Of a stretch of DNA of 64,000 nt, positions 8,434 through 16,030 are shown piece after piece. Source of the stretch: Eubacterium sp. (GTDB taxonomy: Bacteria > Bacillota > Clostridia > Oscillospirales > Acutalibacteraceae); NCBI GenBank assembly GCA_017446095.1, contig JAFSRN010000009.1:59770-123769 (forward strand), written 5' to 3'. Under the pieces are notes generated by a model. The model made no database searches. It saw only the letters and a list, made by a program, of their open reading frames with translations, and was not told where the DNA came from. The translations under genes and the position numbers were made by a program. Position 1 is the first letter of the stretch, and each line of letters begins with the position of its first letter.

Positions 8434-8553
8434 GTTAAGTTTTAAGCTTTAAGTTTTAAGCTTGATGGTGGGCTTCGCCCACACCCATTATTTAATTGTT
8501 TGAGCGAAGCGATTAACAGAAAGCTTAACACTCAACACTTAACACTTAAAACT
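8434..8553. repeat. Intergenic hairpin element, TTAAGTTT-word arms
   Basis: Left arm TTAAGTTTTAAGCTTTAAG, core GGTGGGCTTCGCCCACACC with ATTATT spacer and GAGCGAAGCGA, inverted right arm of AAGCTTAACACTCAACACTT words. It separates iolD from iolE. Confidence 0.75.
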
Positions 8554-8576
8554 AATTCCGACGAAGGAGGAATTCT

Positions 8577-9476
8577 ATGTTAGACCCCAACAAAGTTAAA
8601 CTTGCAATTGCGCCGATTGGCTGGACAAACGACGATATGCCCGACCTCGGTGCGGAAAATACATTTGAGCAGTGCATCAGCGAGATGGCGCTCGCGGGCT
8701 TCAAGGGCAGCGAAATCGGCAACAAATATCCGGCTGATCCCGATGTTCTTAAGCCATACCTTGATATCAGAGGACTGCAGATTTGCAACGCGTGGTTCTC
8801 ATCTTACCTCACCTCAAAGCCTTATGAGGAAACTATTGAGGCGTTTAAGGCTCACGCAGATAAGCTCTACAAGCTCGGCGCACGCGTAATCGGCGCGTCC
8901 GAGCAGGGCAACTCGATTCAGGGCGACCTCACCAAGTCAATCCTTGACGAAAAGCCGTACTACACCGACGAGGAGTGGGCAATCGTCGCCAAGGGCTTTA
9001 ACGAGATGGGCGCGTATGCAAAGAGCAAGGGTATGTACTTCACCGTTCATCACCATATGGGTACGGGCGTGCAGACGGTTGAGGAAATCGACAAGCTTAT
9101 GGAGATTACCGACCCTGACCTTGTGTACCTTCTCTTTGATTCAGGTCATCTTACCTTTGCCGGTATCGACCCCGTACCCGTACTCAAAAAGTACGTTAAC
9201 CGCATCAAGCACGTTCACCTCAAGGATGTTCGTCTTGACGTGTACAACAATCAGGTTGTGCCGCAGCATATGTCCTTCCTTGACGCAGTTCGCGCAGGCG
9301 TGTTCACTGTGCCGGGCGACGGCGATGTGGACTTTAAGCCGATTTTTGACATTCTTGCCGAGAACGACTACGAAGGCTGGGTTGTTGTTGAAGCAGAGCA
9401 GGACCCTGCAAAAGCAAACCCGTTTGAGTACGCAGTTAAAGCAAGAAAGTATATTAAAGAAAAAGCAGGACTTTAA
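8577..9476 (+). CDS. iolE: Myo-inosose-2 dehydratase
   Basis: A 299-residue protein with the xylose-isomerase-like TIM-barrel pattern of IolE. The N-terminus [14 protein letters not shown] is characteristic, and putative metal-binding acids and histidines are in [31 protein letters not shown] and [10 protein letters not shown]. It dehydrates scyllo-inosose to the dione that is the direct IolD precursor. A very strong ribosome site (AAGGAGG) lies eight bases before the ATG. It is the last gene of this inositol group; iolB, iolC, iolJ and a dedicated transporter are not in the window, so later steps must be encoded elsewhere or be absent. Confidence 0.9.
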   Translation: MLDPNKVKLAIAPIGWTNDDMPDLGAENTFEQCISEMALAGFKGSEIGNKYPADPDVLKPYLDIRGLQICNAWFSSYLTSKPYEETIEAFKAHADKLYKLGARVIGASEQGNSIQGDLTKSILDEKPYYTDEEWAIVAKGFNEMGAYAKSKGMYFTVHHHMGTGVQTVEEIDKLMEITDPDLVYLLFDSGHLTFAGIDPVPVLKKYVNRIKHVHLKDVRLDVYNNQVVPQHMSFLDAVRAGVFTVPGDGDVDFKPIFDILAENDYEGWVVVEAEQDPAKANPFEYAVKARKYIKEKAGL

Positions 9477-9495
9477 GTCCTGTTTTTGCGTATAG

Positions 9496-9726
9496 TAGGG
9501 GCGATTCACGAATCGCCTGCAGGTATAATTTAGGGCGCGATGCCTTCATCGCGCCGTTAGGTTCAAGACTCAAGGCTCAAGGGGTTGGGTGGGCTCTGCC
9601 CACACCCGATTATATTGCGGAGCGTCGAGGTCGCCGCTCCCTACAAGTACAGTATAACCGTAGGGAACGATGACCACATCGTTGCGTAATATAATTGCGG
9701 GCGGGTTGGGAAACCCGCCCCTACAA
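9496..9726. repeat. Composite array of palindromic repeat modules
   Basis: The longest repeat stretch seen. In order: a half-conserved GTAGGGGCGATTC palindrome, GGGCGCGATG / CATCGCGCC, tandem CAAGACTCAAGGCTCAAGG words, GGTGGGCTCTGCCCACACC, GGAGCGTC / CCGCTCC, AACGATG / CATCGTT and GGGCGGGTT / AACCCGCCC. It appears to be several core modules joined together and holds no gene. Confidence 0.7.
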
Positions 9727-9735
9727 CTGCAAACT

Positions 9736-9770
9736 AAAAAAAGTTAATCCCTTCGGATTAACCTTTTTTT
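9736..9770. terminator. Bidirectional terminator between iolE and the IreB pair
   Basis: Stem GTTAATCC / GGATTAAC with a CTTC tetraloop, flanked by an A-run on the left and T7 on the right, so it can act on both strands. It overlaps the end of the minus-strand gene at 9758. Confidence 0.85.
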
Positions 9771-10066
9771 AACTGTCTTTCAAGCCATGCGGCACCGAGG
9801 TCAAGTGCGGTGAACAGTCCGTTCTTTTCGCTCTTTTTGATGATTCTGTCCTTTGGCGGCACATCCTCATCGGTGTACATCAGCTGTATTGTGACATCGC
9901 CTGCAAGCGTGATGTTCTTAAGTTCCTCTGAATCCTTAATGCTGAGGCAAACTACATACGGGTCGTTCATATCGCCGTAGTAAATAGTGTTTCCGCTTCT
10001 TACGAGCGGCTTGCCCTTGTATTCCAAAAACTTTTCGGTTTTAGCGGTTTCCTTTTTCTCTGCCAA
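9758..10066 (-). CDS. Conserved small protein of unknown function, downstream of IreB
   Basis: A 102-residue soluble protein, beginning MAEKKETAKTEKFLEYKGKP if read from the TTG at 10066. The segment FLEYKGKPLVRSGNTIYYGDM followed by YVVCLSI and the C-terminal GLFTALDLGAAWLERQL is a pattern recalled from uncharacterised Clostridia proteins; no function is known to me. The TTG start is chosen because GAGAGG lies eight bases upstream; the GTG at 10075 is inside that ribosome site. It lies 39 bp downstream of ireB on the same strand, so both are probably co-transcribed, which suggests but does not prove a link to IreB/PASTA-kinase signalling. Confidence 0.65.
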   Translation of the reverse strand: MAEKKETAKTEKFLEYKGKPLVRSGNTIYYGDMNDPYVVCLSIKDSEELKNITLAGDVTIQLMYTDEDVPPKDRIIKKSEKNGLFTALDLGAAWLERQLKKG

Positions 10067-10105
10067 GGGTAACACCTCTCTTTCGTATTGTATTGTAAGG
10101 TAATG

Positions 10106-10348
10106 TTAGCCGAGGTATGACTTAACCATTTCAGCAAGAAGCTCGTCGCGGTCAAGGCGGCGGATAAGGCTCCTGGCGTTGTTGTGAGTTGTGATGTAAG
10201 TCGGGTCCTCCGAAAGGATATAGCCTACAATCTGATTGACAGGATTATAGCCTTTTTCCTGCAGGGCGTCAAAAACTTTAGTCAAAGTTTCCTTCATAAC
10301 GTCCTCGTCGTTGCCGCCGATTTTAAAGGTCATAGTCTTATCAGTCAT
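10106..10348 (-). CDS. ireB: IreB family regulatory phosphoprotein (UPF0297)
   Basis: An 80-residue protein matching the UPF0297/IreB family over its whole length: [18 protein letters not shown] at the N-terminus, [20 protein letters not shown] and [20 protein letters not shown]. In enterococci IreB is phosphorylated on a threonine near the N-terminus by the PASTA kinase IreK and influences cephalosporin resistance; Thr5 and Thr7 are candidates here. In many Bacillota it precedes ruvX and a DUF1292 gene, but here only one small unknown gene follows. GGAGGTGA provides the ribosome site. Confidence 0.9.
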   Translation of the reverse strand: MTDKTMTFKIGGNDEDVMKETLTKVFDALQEKGYNPVNQIVGYILSEDPTYITTHNNARSLIRRLDRDELLAEMVKSYLG

Positions 10349-10397
10349 TTAAGTCACCTCCGTGTGAAAAAGTATATAATAATACACTATGAAAACC

Positions 10398-10426
10398 ATT
10401 ATATACAAAAATTCATTAAATTACAA
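10398..10426 (-). promoter_or_regulatory. Promoter for ireB
   Basis: On the minus strand, TTGTAA (10426-10421) and TATAAT (10403-10398) with a 17-bp spacer, about 50 bp upstream of ireB. Confidence 0.65.
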
Positions 10427-10453
10427 TAGTTTTTATAATTTTTTGTGAAAAAC

Positions 10454-10482
10454 TTGACATATTAATAATAAAAGATTATAAT
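10454..10482 (+). promoter_or_regulatory. Promoter for pheST
   Basis: Perfect consensus: TTGACA (10454-10459), 17-bp spacer, TATAAT (10477-10482). Transcription is expected to begin near 10489, at the start of the T-box leader. Confidence 0.9.
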
Positions 10483-10488
10483 CTATTA

Positions 10489-10720
10489 CAATATATTTGA
10501 CGTTGAAGCGGTGTAAGTAGTACGCCTTTTGTTATTAAGAGAGTGTGCGGTTGGTGCAAGCACATTAACTCAGGCGCGTGAATTTCAGCCGCGGAGTCCT
10601 CTGCGAGAAAGTAAGCAGAGCGTATCGCTGCGTTAAAGCGTTTGAGTGGCAGGGCAACCTGCAATTTGAGTGGTACCACGGAACAGGGCTTTCGTCTCAA
10701 GGAGACGGAAGCTCTTTTTT
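10489..10720 (+). ncRNA. T-box leader controlling pheST (tRNA-Phe responsive)
   Basis: The leader carries the diagnostic T-box sequence, TTTGAGTGGTACCACG around 10665-10680, followed by an intrinsic terminator with stem GGGCTTTCGTCTC / GAGACGGAAGCTC (10686-10714) and T6. The Stem I region includes GTGAATTTCAGCC near 10578, where TTC is a plausible phenylalanine specifier codon, agreeing with the downstream pheS. Uncharged tRNA-Phe would pair with the codon and the T-box, stabilise the antiterminator and allow transcription. The assignment rests on the T-box motif, terminator and gene context; Stem I was not folded in detail. Confidence 0.92.
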
Positions 10721-10768
10721 GTAGGGACGACCATTGGTCGTCCGCGGACGAGCGCTGCTCGTCCCTAT
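10721..10768. repeat. Double-palindrome element between T-box terminator and pheS
   Basis: Two adjacent palindromes: GGACGACCATTGGTCGTCC and GGACGAGCGCTGCTCGTCC, sharing the centre GTCCGCGGAC and framed by GTAG/CTAT ends. It is nearly the exact reverse complement of the element at 49515-49562. Confidence 0.85.
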
Positions 10769-10795
10769 GATTAATGCCGAAAGGAGTAAATAACA

Positions 10796-11845
10796 ATGGA
10801 TAAAATATCCCAACTTAAAGAACAGTTTGAAAAAGAGCTGGAATCCATCAGAGATATGTCCGAACTTGAGGGCGTGCGCGTTTCGTACCTCGGCAAAAAG
10901 GGCTCGGTTACAGGTCTTTTAAAGGGGATGAAGGAACTCTCAAACGAGGAGAAAAAAGCCTTCGGTCAGCACGTCAACGAGCTTAAAAAAGCAGTTGGCG
11001 ACAAGATTGCAGACAAGATGGCGGAGCTTAAGGAAAAGGAGATTCAGGCGGAAATCGAGCGTATGCCCGAGTTCGACCTCTCTATGCCCGTTAATGCTGA
11101 AAGGGGATCGTATCACCCGATTACCCTCGTTCAGCGCCAGTGCGAGCAGATATTCAAATCAATGGGCTTTACCGTTGAGGATTACAGCGAGGTTGTTACC
11201 GACTACGAGTGCTTTGAATCGGTTAACATTCCCAAGGATCACCCTGCGCGCGATATGCAGGACACCTACTATTTAACAAACGGTCAGCTTCTCAAGAGCC
11301 AGACCTCTGCTGCGCAGAACGCTATCCTGCGCAAATACAAAAAGCCGCTTGAGGAAAACGGCGTGCCGATTAAGGCAATTTTCCCCGGCAGATGCTTCCG
11401 TAACGAGGCAACCGACGCCTGCCACGAAAACACATTTTTCCAGATGGAAGGTATGATGGTTGACAAGGACATCTCCATCTCCAACCTCATTTACTTTATG
11501 AAAACCATGCTGTCCGAGGTGTTCCAGAAGGACATCAAGGTAAGGCTTCGCCCCGGCTTCTTCCCGTTTGTGGAACCCGGCTTTGAGCTTGACATCAGCT
11601 GCCTTATCTGCGGCGGCGAGGGCTGCCCGTCCTGTAAGCACAGCGGCTGGCTTGAACTCTGCCCCTGCGGTATGATTCACCCCGAGGTGCTGCGTATGGG
11701 CGGCATAGACCCTGAAGAATACACAGGCTTTGCGTTCGGTCTCGGTCTTACCAGACTTGTAATGATGAAGTACGGCATCGGCGACATCCGCGACCTCAAC
11801 AGCGGCAACCTCAAATCCCTGTCGCAGTTCACCGACGACGAATAA
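10796..11845 (+). CDS. pheS: Phenylalanine-tRNA ligase, alpha subunit
   Basis: A 349-residue class II synthetase subunit: an N-terminal coiled coil (about 1-85) that binds tRNA, then the catalytic domain with motif 2 around FPGRCFRNEATDACHENTFFQ and motif 3 ending in GFAFGLGLTRLVMMKYGI. Together with PheT it forms the (alpha-beta)2 enzyme that charges tRNA-Phe. The segment CLICGGEGCPSCKHSGWLEL, followed by CPCG, contains six cysteines and resembles a zinc knuckle that occurs in some bacterial PheS proteins. AAGGAG provides the ribosome site. Expression is controlled by the T-box leader; pheT follows after 19 bp. Confidence 0.96.
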   Translation: MDKISQLKEQFEKELESIRDMSELEGVRVSYLGKKGSVTGLLKGMKELSNEEKKAFGQHVNELKKAVGDKIADKMAELKEKEIQAEIERMPEFDLSMPVNAERGSYHPITLVQRQCEQIFKSMGFTVEDYSEVVTDYECFESVNIPKDHPARDMQDTYYLTNGQLLKSQTSAAQNAILRKYKKPLEENGVPIKAIFPGRCFRNEATDACHENTFFQMEGMMVDKDISISNLIYFMKTMLSEVFQKDIKVRLRPGFFPFVEPGFELDISCLICGGEGCPSCKHSGWLELCPCGMIHPEVLRMGGIDPEEYTGFAFGLGLTRLVMMKYGIGDIRDLNSGNLKSLSQFTDDE

Positions 11846-11864
11846 GAAAGGAGAGTGAAAAGTT

Positions 11865-14225
11865 ATGTTTTTATCAATGAACTGGATTTCCGACTTTGTT
11901 GACCTGTCGGGACTTGACAAAATTAAACTTATCAATCAGTTTTCACTCTCTACCGCAGAGGTTGAAAACGACATATTCTTTAAAGGCTCGGACATTTCCG
12001 GCATCGTTGTTGCCGAAATCAAGAGCGTTGAAAATCACCCCGAATCAAAGAAACTTCACCTGCTGAAGGTTGATATCGGCGAGGATGAACTCGTTGACGT
12101 CGTATGCGGCGCGCCTAACGTAAGAGTCGGTATGAAAACCGCATTTGCAAAGCTCGGCGCAAAAATCGGCGAAATTGAGATTACGCCGCGCAAACTTGCA
12201 GGCTACACCTCAAACGGTATGTGCTGCAGCGAAAAGGAAATCGGTATTTCCGACGACAACAGCGGCATTATGGATATCACCGACGATGTTGCAAACGGCA
12301 CCGACCTCAAGGATATCTATGAGATTGAGGACATTGTTTTTGAGGTTGATAACAAGTCGCTCACAAACCGCCCCGACCTCTGGGGACACTACGGTATTGC
12401 GCGTGAGTTCGCCGCGCTTGCAGGCAGGGAACTCAAGGAGCTTGACGTTATCGATACCGCCGAGTACGACAATCTTGACAAGGTTGACCTCAAGATACTT
12501 GACCCGCTTTGCCAGCGTTATTCCTGCATGCAGGTTGAAAATATCACCACCAACGTATCACCCGTGAATATGCGCATCCGCCTGTTCTACTGCGGTATGC
12601 GTGCAATCAATTTCCTTGCCGACCTCACCAACTATCTTATGCTGGAAATGGGTCAGCCCATGCACGCGTTCGACAGCAGAAAGGTGGGCAAAATCAGAAT
12701 CAAACGCTACGACGAGCCGTTTACTTTCCAGACTCTCGACGGCGTTGACAGAAATATCGACACCGATACGCTGATGATTTGCAACGACAACACGCCGGTT
12801 GCAATCGCGGGTATTATGGGCGGTCTTGACAGCGAAATTGTAGAGGATACAACCACGCTCACGCTTGAATCCGCAACGTTTGACGCGGCTTCAATCCGCA
12901 AGTCAACAGTTCGCCTCGGTCACCGCACAGACGCTTCAATGCGCTACGAAAAGAGCCTTGATCCCGAGCTTACAACCGTTGCAATCGCAAGGTTTATGAA
13001 GCTGCTGCTTGACACGGACAGCGACGCTAAAATCGTGTCCGCGCTCACCGATGAGGTTGCTTACGAGTACCCCGAAATTACGCTTGACTTCGACAAGGCT
13101 TTTGTTGATAAGTACACGGGTATTGAGATTGATAACGACACGATTATCGCAACGCTCACATCGCTCGGCTTCACCGCAAGCGTTGAGGACGACAACTTCA
13201 AGGTTACCGTACCGAGCTGGCGCGCGACCAAGGACGTTACGATGAAGGCGGATATTATTGAGGAAATTACCCGTATTTACGGCTATGATAACTTTGACGT
13301 GCACACCACGCGCTCACCGCTTTACCCCGTGTGCCCAGATATCGAAAAGACGGACGAGGACAAAATCAAGGACCTGCTTGTTAAAAAATACGCGCTGCAC
13401 GAGGTACACTCTTATGTGTGGGCGTACAACGATGAGCTTAAGTCGATTGGTCTTAACGTTGAGGGCGAAATCAAGCTTGCAAACGCGACCAACCCGAATA
13501 TCGAAACTATACGCAATTCTATGATTCCCACCCAGCTCTGCCAGGTTAAGTCCAACACGGGCTACGCGCCGGACTTCGGCATTTTTGAAGTGGGCAGGGT
13601 AGTCACCGCGGTTGACGAAAACGACCTGTGCGTGGAAAAGAAGATGCTCGGCGTTACGCTTTATTCAAGGCTCAAGCCGATGCCGATGCTCTACTTCGAT
13701 TTGCGCGATATGCTCACGGTGCTTGTAAGCGACCTTAAGCACAGAGAGATTTCGTTTGCAAAAAAAGAGGCGCAGCACGCATACGAGCACCCGAGGAACC
13801 TCAACGCAATCATCTGCGACGGCACGGAAATCGGCGAAATCGGCATTGTTCACCCCGTTGTTTCAAAGAAGATTGACAAAAAGGCGGCTATCGTTTTTGC
13901 CCAGATTGACGTGAACGCCCTTGCAAAGGTTGAAAACGCTTCAATCGTTTACGAGGAACCGAGCAAGTTCCCTGAAATGGAAATTGACCTTTCGTTCATT
14001 TCCGATAAGTTCGAGCCGATTGCAAACGCAATCAAGAGCGCAAACTGCACGCTCATCAAAAACGTTGCAGTTACCGACGTTTATGAGGACGACGACGCAA
14101 AGTCAATCACAACGCGCCTGACCTTCTCCCACCCGGAAAGAACACTCACCCGTGAGGAAGTACAGGCAGTTGCCGACACCATCATCGAAACCCTCAAATC
14201 AAAGGGCATAAACCTTAAGGGATAA
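11865..14225 (+). CDS. pheT: Phenylalanine-tRNA ligase, beta subunit
   Basis: A 786-residue subunit of normal length. Domains in order: N-terminal core MFLSMNWISDFVDLSGL, an EMAP/tRNA-binding OB fold (about 42-150, GIVVAEIKSVENHPESKKLH), the B3/B4 editing region, B5 (about 400-480), the catalytic-like core, and a C-terminal ferredoxin-fold anticodon-binding domain (about 695-786, FPEMEIDLSFI to the end). It forms the heterotetramer with PheS; B3/B4 hydrolyses mischarged Tyr-tRNA-Phe in the family. It shares the pheS transcript; AAAGGAGAG is the ribosome site and a strong terminator follows the stop codon. Confidence 0.96.
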   Translation: MFLSMNWISDFVDLSGLDKIKLINQFSLSTAEVENDIFFKGSDISGIVVAEIKSVENHPESKKLHLLKVDIGEDELVDVVCGAPNVRVGMKTAFAKLGAKIGEIEITPRKLAGYTSNGMCCSEKEIGISDDNSGIMDITDDVANGTDLKDIYEIEDIVFEVDNKSLTNRPDLWGHYGIAREFAALAGRELKELDVIDTAEYDNLDKVDLKILDPLCQRYSCMQVENITTNVSPVNMRIRLFYCGMRAINFLADLTNYLMLEMGQPMHAFDSRKVGKIRIKRYDEPFTFQTLDGVDRNIDTDTLMICNDNTPVAIAGIMGGLDSEIVEDTTTLTLESATFDAASIRKSTVRLGHRTDASMRYEKSLDPELTTVAIARFMKLLLDTDSDAKIVSALTDEVAYEYPEITLDFDKAFVDKYTGIEIDNDTIIATLTSLGFTASVEDDNFKVTVPSWRATKDVTMKADIIEEITRIYGYDNFDVHTTRSPLYPVCPDIEKTDEDKIKDLLVKKYALHEVHSYVWAYNDELKSIGLNVEGEIKLANATNPNIETIRNSMIPTQLCQVKSNTGYAPDFGIFEVGRVVTAVDENDLCVEKKMLGVTLYSRLKPMPMLYFDLRDMLTVLVSDLKHREISFAKKEAQHAYEHPRNLNAIICDGTEIGEIGIVHPVVSKKIDKKAAIVFAQIDVNALAKVENASIVYEEPSKFPEMEIDLSFISDKFEPIANAIKSANCTLIKNVAVTDVYEDDDAKSITTRLTFSHPERTLTREEVQAVADTIIETLKSKGINLKG

Positions 14226-14340
14226 ACAAAAACTGTCACACACCTGTGTGGCAGTTTTTTAGTGTTAAGTGTTGAGCTTTAAGCTTTTTGTTACTCGCTT
14301 CACTCGGACAATTATGTAGTGGCGGACACCATCCACCCGA
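14226..14340. repeat. Direct repeat copy A (pheT terminator plus hairpin element)
   Basis: A 115-bp block almost identical to 15313-15428: one single-base length difference and two substitutions seen by eye. It comprises a terminator (14228-14260), TTAAGTGTTGAGCTTTAAG words, GTTACTCGCTTCACTCGGAC, and GTGGCGGACACCATCCACC. Confidence 0.9.
14228..14260 (+). terminator. pheST terminator
   Basis: Stem CTGTCACACA / TGTGTGGCAG between A5 and T6. The same terminator occurs at 15315-15349. Confidence 0.9.
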
Positions 14341-14343
14341 TTT

Positions 14344-14577
14344 TTATAATCTGTTTTCAATTTCCTTTATAATATCGCTCATATTCACATCAAGCGCGCC
14401 TGCAATACGGTAAAGCGTTTCAAGCGTAGGCTTGCGGTCGCCGCGTTCTATTGCCGATAAGTGAGTTCTGCCGATATCCGCAAGTCCGCTTAATACTTCC
14501 TGCGATACGCCTTTTCTTTTTCTGAAATCATATATTACCTTACCCACAATTTTTGAATCTAACATTGGTTCAAACAT
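14344..14577 (-). CDS. XRE family HTH transcriptional regulator
   Basis: A 77-residue single-domain Cro/CI-type protein: IVGKVIYDFRKRKGVSQEVL, then the recognition region GLADIGRTHLSAIERGDRKP and TLETLYRIAGALDVNMSDI, a classic lambda-repressor-like fold. It is divergent from the DUF5067 gene and separated by about 110 bp containing that gene's promoter, so it may repress its neighbour or itself. Both genes lie between the direct repeats and have A+T-rich codons unlike pheT, which suggests they moved together. Start at 14577; an internal Met at residue 5 is an alternative. Confidence 0.85.
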   Translation of the reverse strand: MFEPMLDSKIVGKVIYDFRKRKGVSQEVLSGLADIGRTHLSAIERGDRKPTLETLYRIAGALDVNMSDIIKEIENRL

Positions 14578-14632
14578 TTTATCACCCGTATATTAGTGTA
14601 TGATATGTTTAAACTTGTTATGACTACATATG

Positions 14633-14661
14633 TTGACAATTGAATACTTATGTGTTAAAAT
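14633..14661 (+). promoter_or_regulatory. Promoter for the DUF5067 gene
   Basis: TTGACA (14633-14638) and TAAAAT (14656-14661), 17-bp spacer; ribosome site GAAAGGAG follows. Confidence 0.8.
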
Positions 14662-14686
14662 ATTAAAAACGAAAGGAGTATTTTTT

Positions 14687-15310
14687 ATGGAAAACTACAA
14701 CAACGTAAACCCTTACCAAAATCCAACCCCAAATCAGAATAATTTTGAAGTTCAACAGGCAGTCGACGCTGCTATGAAAGAGCAGAAAAAGAAAAAACGC
14801 AAAAAGAGATTAATCATTCTTGCAGTTATAGTTGTAGCGTTTATCGTTATTATCGCTCTCGCTTCAGGTGGCGGTGATTCGTCAGATAAATCAAACAACA
14901 ATGGAACAAATGCTTCTTCGCAGGTCGATGCCGAGAACAATGAATCTGCTGAAGGTCAAATCGGAAATTATGTTTGCACCGTTAAAAAAGCAGAGGTTTG
15001 CAAAAACTGGGAAGGCAAAGATTCTGTTAAAATTACTTATGAATTTACCAATAACGATGATGACGCACAAAGCTTTGATATAGCACTTACAGATAACGTT
15101 TATCAGGATGGTGTTGGACTTGAAAGCACGTTTATCAGTTCTGACGATGATGACTGGGGAATTGATGTAAAGATTAAGCCGGGCGTAACCAAGGAAGTAG
15201 CAAAGGTTTATGTGCTTCGTGATAAGACAACAGACCTTGAGGTCGAAATCGGAGAGTTAATCTCATTTGATGATACAAAGATAACTACAACTGTTAAACT
15301 TGAACAGTAA
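14687..15310 (+). CDS. Membrane-anchored DUF5067 protein
   Basis: A 207-residue protein. Residues 1-35 are Asn/Gln/Pro-rich, followed by a Lys/Arg block (KKKKRKKR), one transmembrane helix (about 41-62) and an extracellular part with a Ser/Asn linker. The C-terminal ~115 residues, with GNYVCTVKKAEVCKN, KITYEFTNNDDDAQSFDIAL and DVKIKPGVTKEVAKVYVL, match the DUF5067 beta-sandwich family, whose function is unknown. The orientation is presumably N-in, C-out. The start at 14687 has GAAAGGAG upstream; an in-frame ATG at 14630 overlaps the -35 box. It has its own promoter and a terminator that duplicates that of pheT. Confidence 0.75.
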   Translation: MENYNNVNPYQNPTPNQNNFEVQQAVDAAMKEQKKKKRKKRLIILAVIVVAFIVIIALASGGGDSSDKSNNNGTNASSQVDAENNESAEGQIGNYVCTVKKAEVCKNWEGKDSVKITYEFTNNDDDAQSFDIALTDNVYQDGVGLESTFISSDDDDWGIDVKIKPGVTKEVAKVYVLRDKTTDLEVEIGELISFDDTKITTTVKLEQ

Positions 15311-15312
15311 AA

Positions 15313-15428
15313 ACAAAAACTGTCACACACCTGTGTGGCAGTTTTTTTAGTGTTAAGTGTTGAGTTTTAGGCTTTTTGTTACTCGCTTCACTCGGACAAT
15401 TATGTAGTGGCGGACACCATCCACCCGA
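15313..15428. repeat. Direct repeat copy B
   Basis: Second copy of the block at 14226-14340, following the DUF5067 stop codon. Beyond 15428 the copies diverge: here a run of AATTCCGAATTCCGAG words continues to about 15462, into the 3' end of rnmV. Confidence 0.9.
15315..15349 (+). terminator. Terminator of the DUF5067 gene
   Basis: Same stem as the pheST terminator (CTGTCACACA / TGTGTGGCAG) with T7. Confidence 0.9.
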
Positions 15429-15433
15429 AATTC

Positions 15434-16030
15434 CTAATTCCGAATTCCGAGTTCCGAATTAAGATTTATCAGTTCTTCTTTCGTCATCATATTGTTGATG
15501 CAGGAGAGCAGGGCAGAGGTGGAAAGGAATTCCGGCAGGTCGAGTTTTTGCATCAATCTTTTGCGGTTTTCCTTTGCATTTGGCGTGCCTGTCAGCCCGA
15601 GTTCAAACAGGTCGGCAGTGGTGACAGGGTCGTCGTTTTGCGACACAGAGCAGGTTACGCCTGCTTTTTTTAGTGCCTCTAAAATCACGTCCTTCGTCAT
15701 ACCCTCAACGCCGAGTTTGCCCTCTTTTGACGGCTCCGCCTTACGCTTTTCCTTGCCGTAGATATCGGGGATATAAACGTTTGTTATCCTGTTTTTCGGC
15801 ACGGCGGAAGCGATGTGATTCCTTATCATAAAGCCTGCGTGGTCGGAGTCCGTCAGCACGATTATTCCGCGTTCCTCTGCAAGCTTTTTGATGAATTTCA
15901 GCTTCTCTTTATCCTTAAAAACGCCAAAGCCGTTAGTTTCAATAATAAACGCGTCAAGGATGTTGGCAAGCTTCAGCTTGTCGTACCTGCCCTCAACAAT
16001 CACCGCTTCAGTTAGCTTGATTTTTTCCAT
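15434..16030 (-). CDS. rnmV: Ribonuclease M5-like TOPRIM protein (DUF4093)
   Basis: A 198-residue protein with an N-terminal TOPRIM domain: catalytic Glu in AVIVEGRYDKLKL and the DxD motif in IIVLTDSDHAGF. The C-terminal half matches the DUF4093 extension of ribonuclease M5, which matures 5S rRNA in Bacillota. The ATG at 16030 shares its A with the TGA of holA, so translation is coupled; a GTG one codon earlier is less likely. The last residues (about NSELGIRN) and the stop are encoded by AATTCCGA words of the adjacent repeat arm, so the natural C-terminus was probably replaced. Assignment to M5 rather than another small TOPRIM nuclease rests on length and domain order. Confidence 0.8.
   Translation of the reverse strand: MEKIKLTEAVIVEGRYDKLKLANILDAFIIETNGFGVFKDKEKLKFIKKLAEERGIIVLTDSDHAGFMIRNHIASAVPKNRITNVYIPDIYGKEKRKAEPSKEGKLGVEGMTKDVILEALKKAGVTCSVSQNDDPVTTADLFELGLTGTPNAKENRKRLMQKLDLPEFLSTSALLSCINNMMTKEELINLNSELGIRN

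Noticed and set aside
14226-15428. The direct repeats as attachment sites of an integrative element
   Set aside because: There is no integrase or recombinase between them and the repeat coincides with a terminator plus a hairpin element; homologous recombination explains it more simply.
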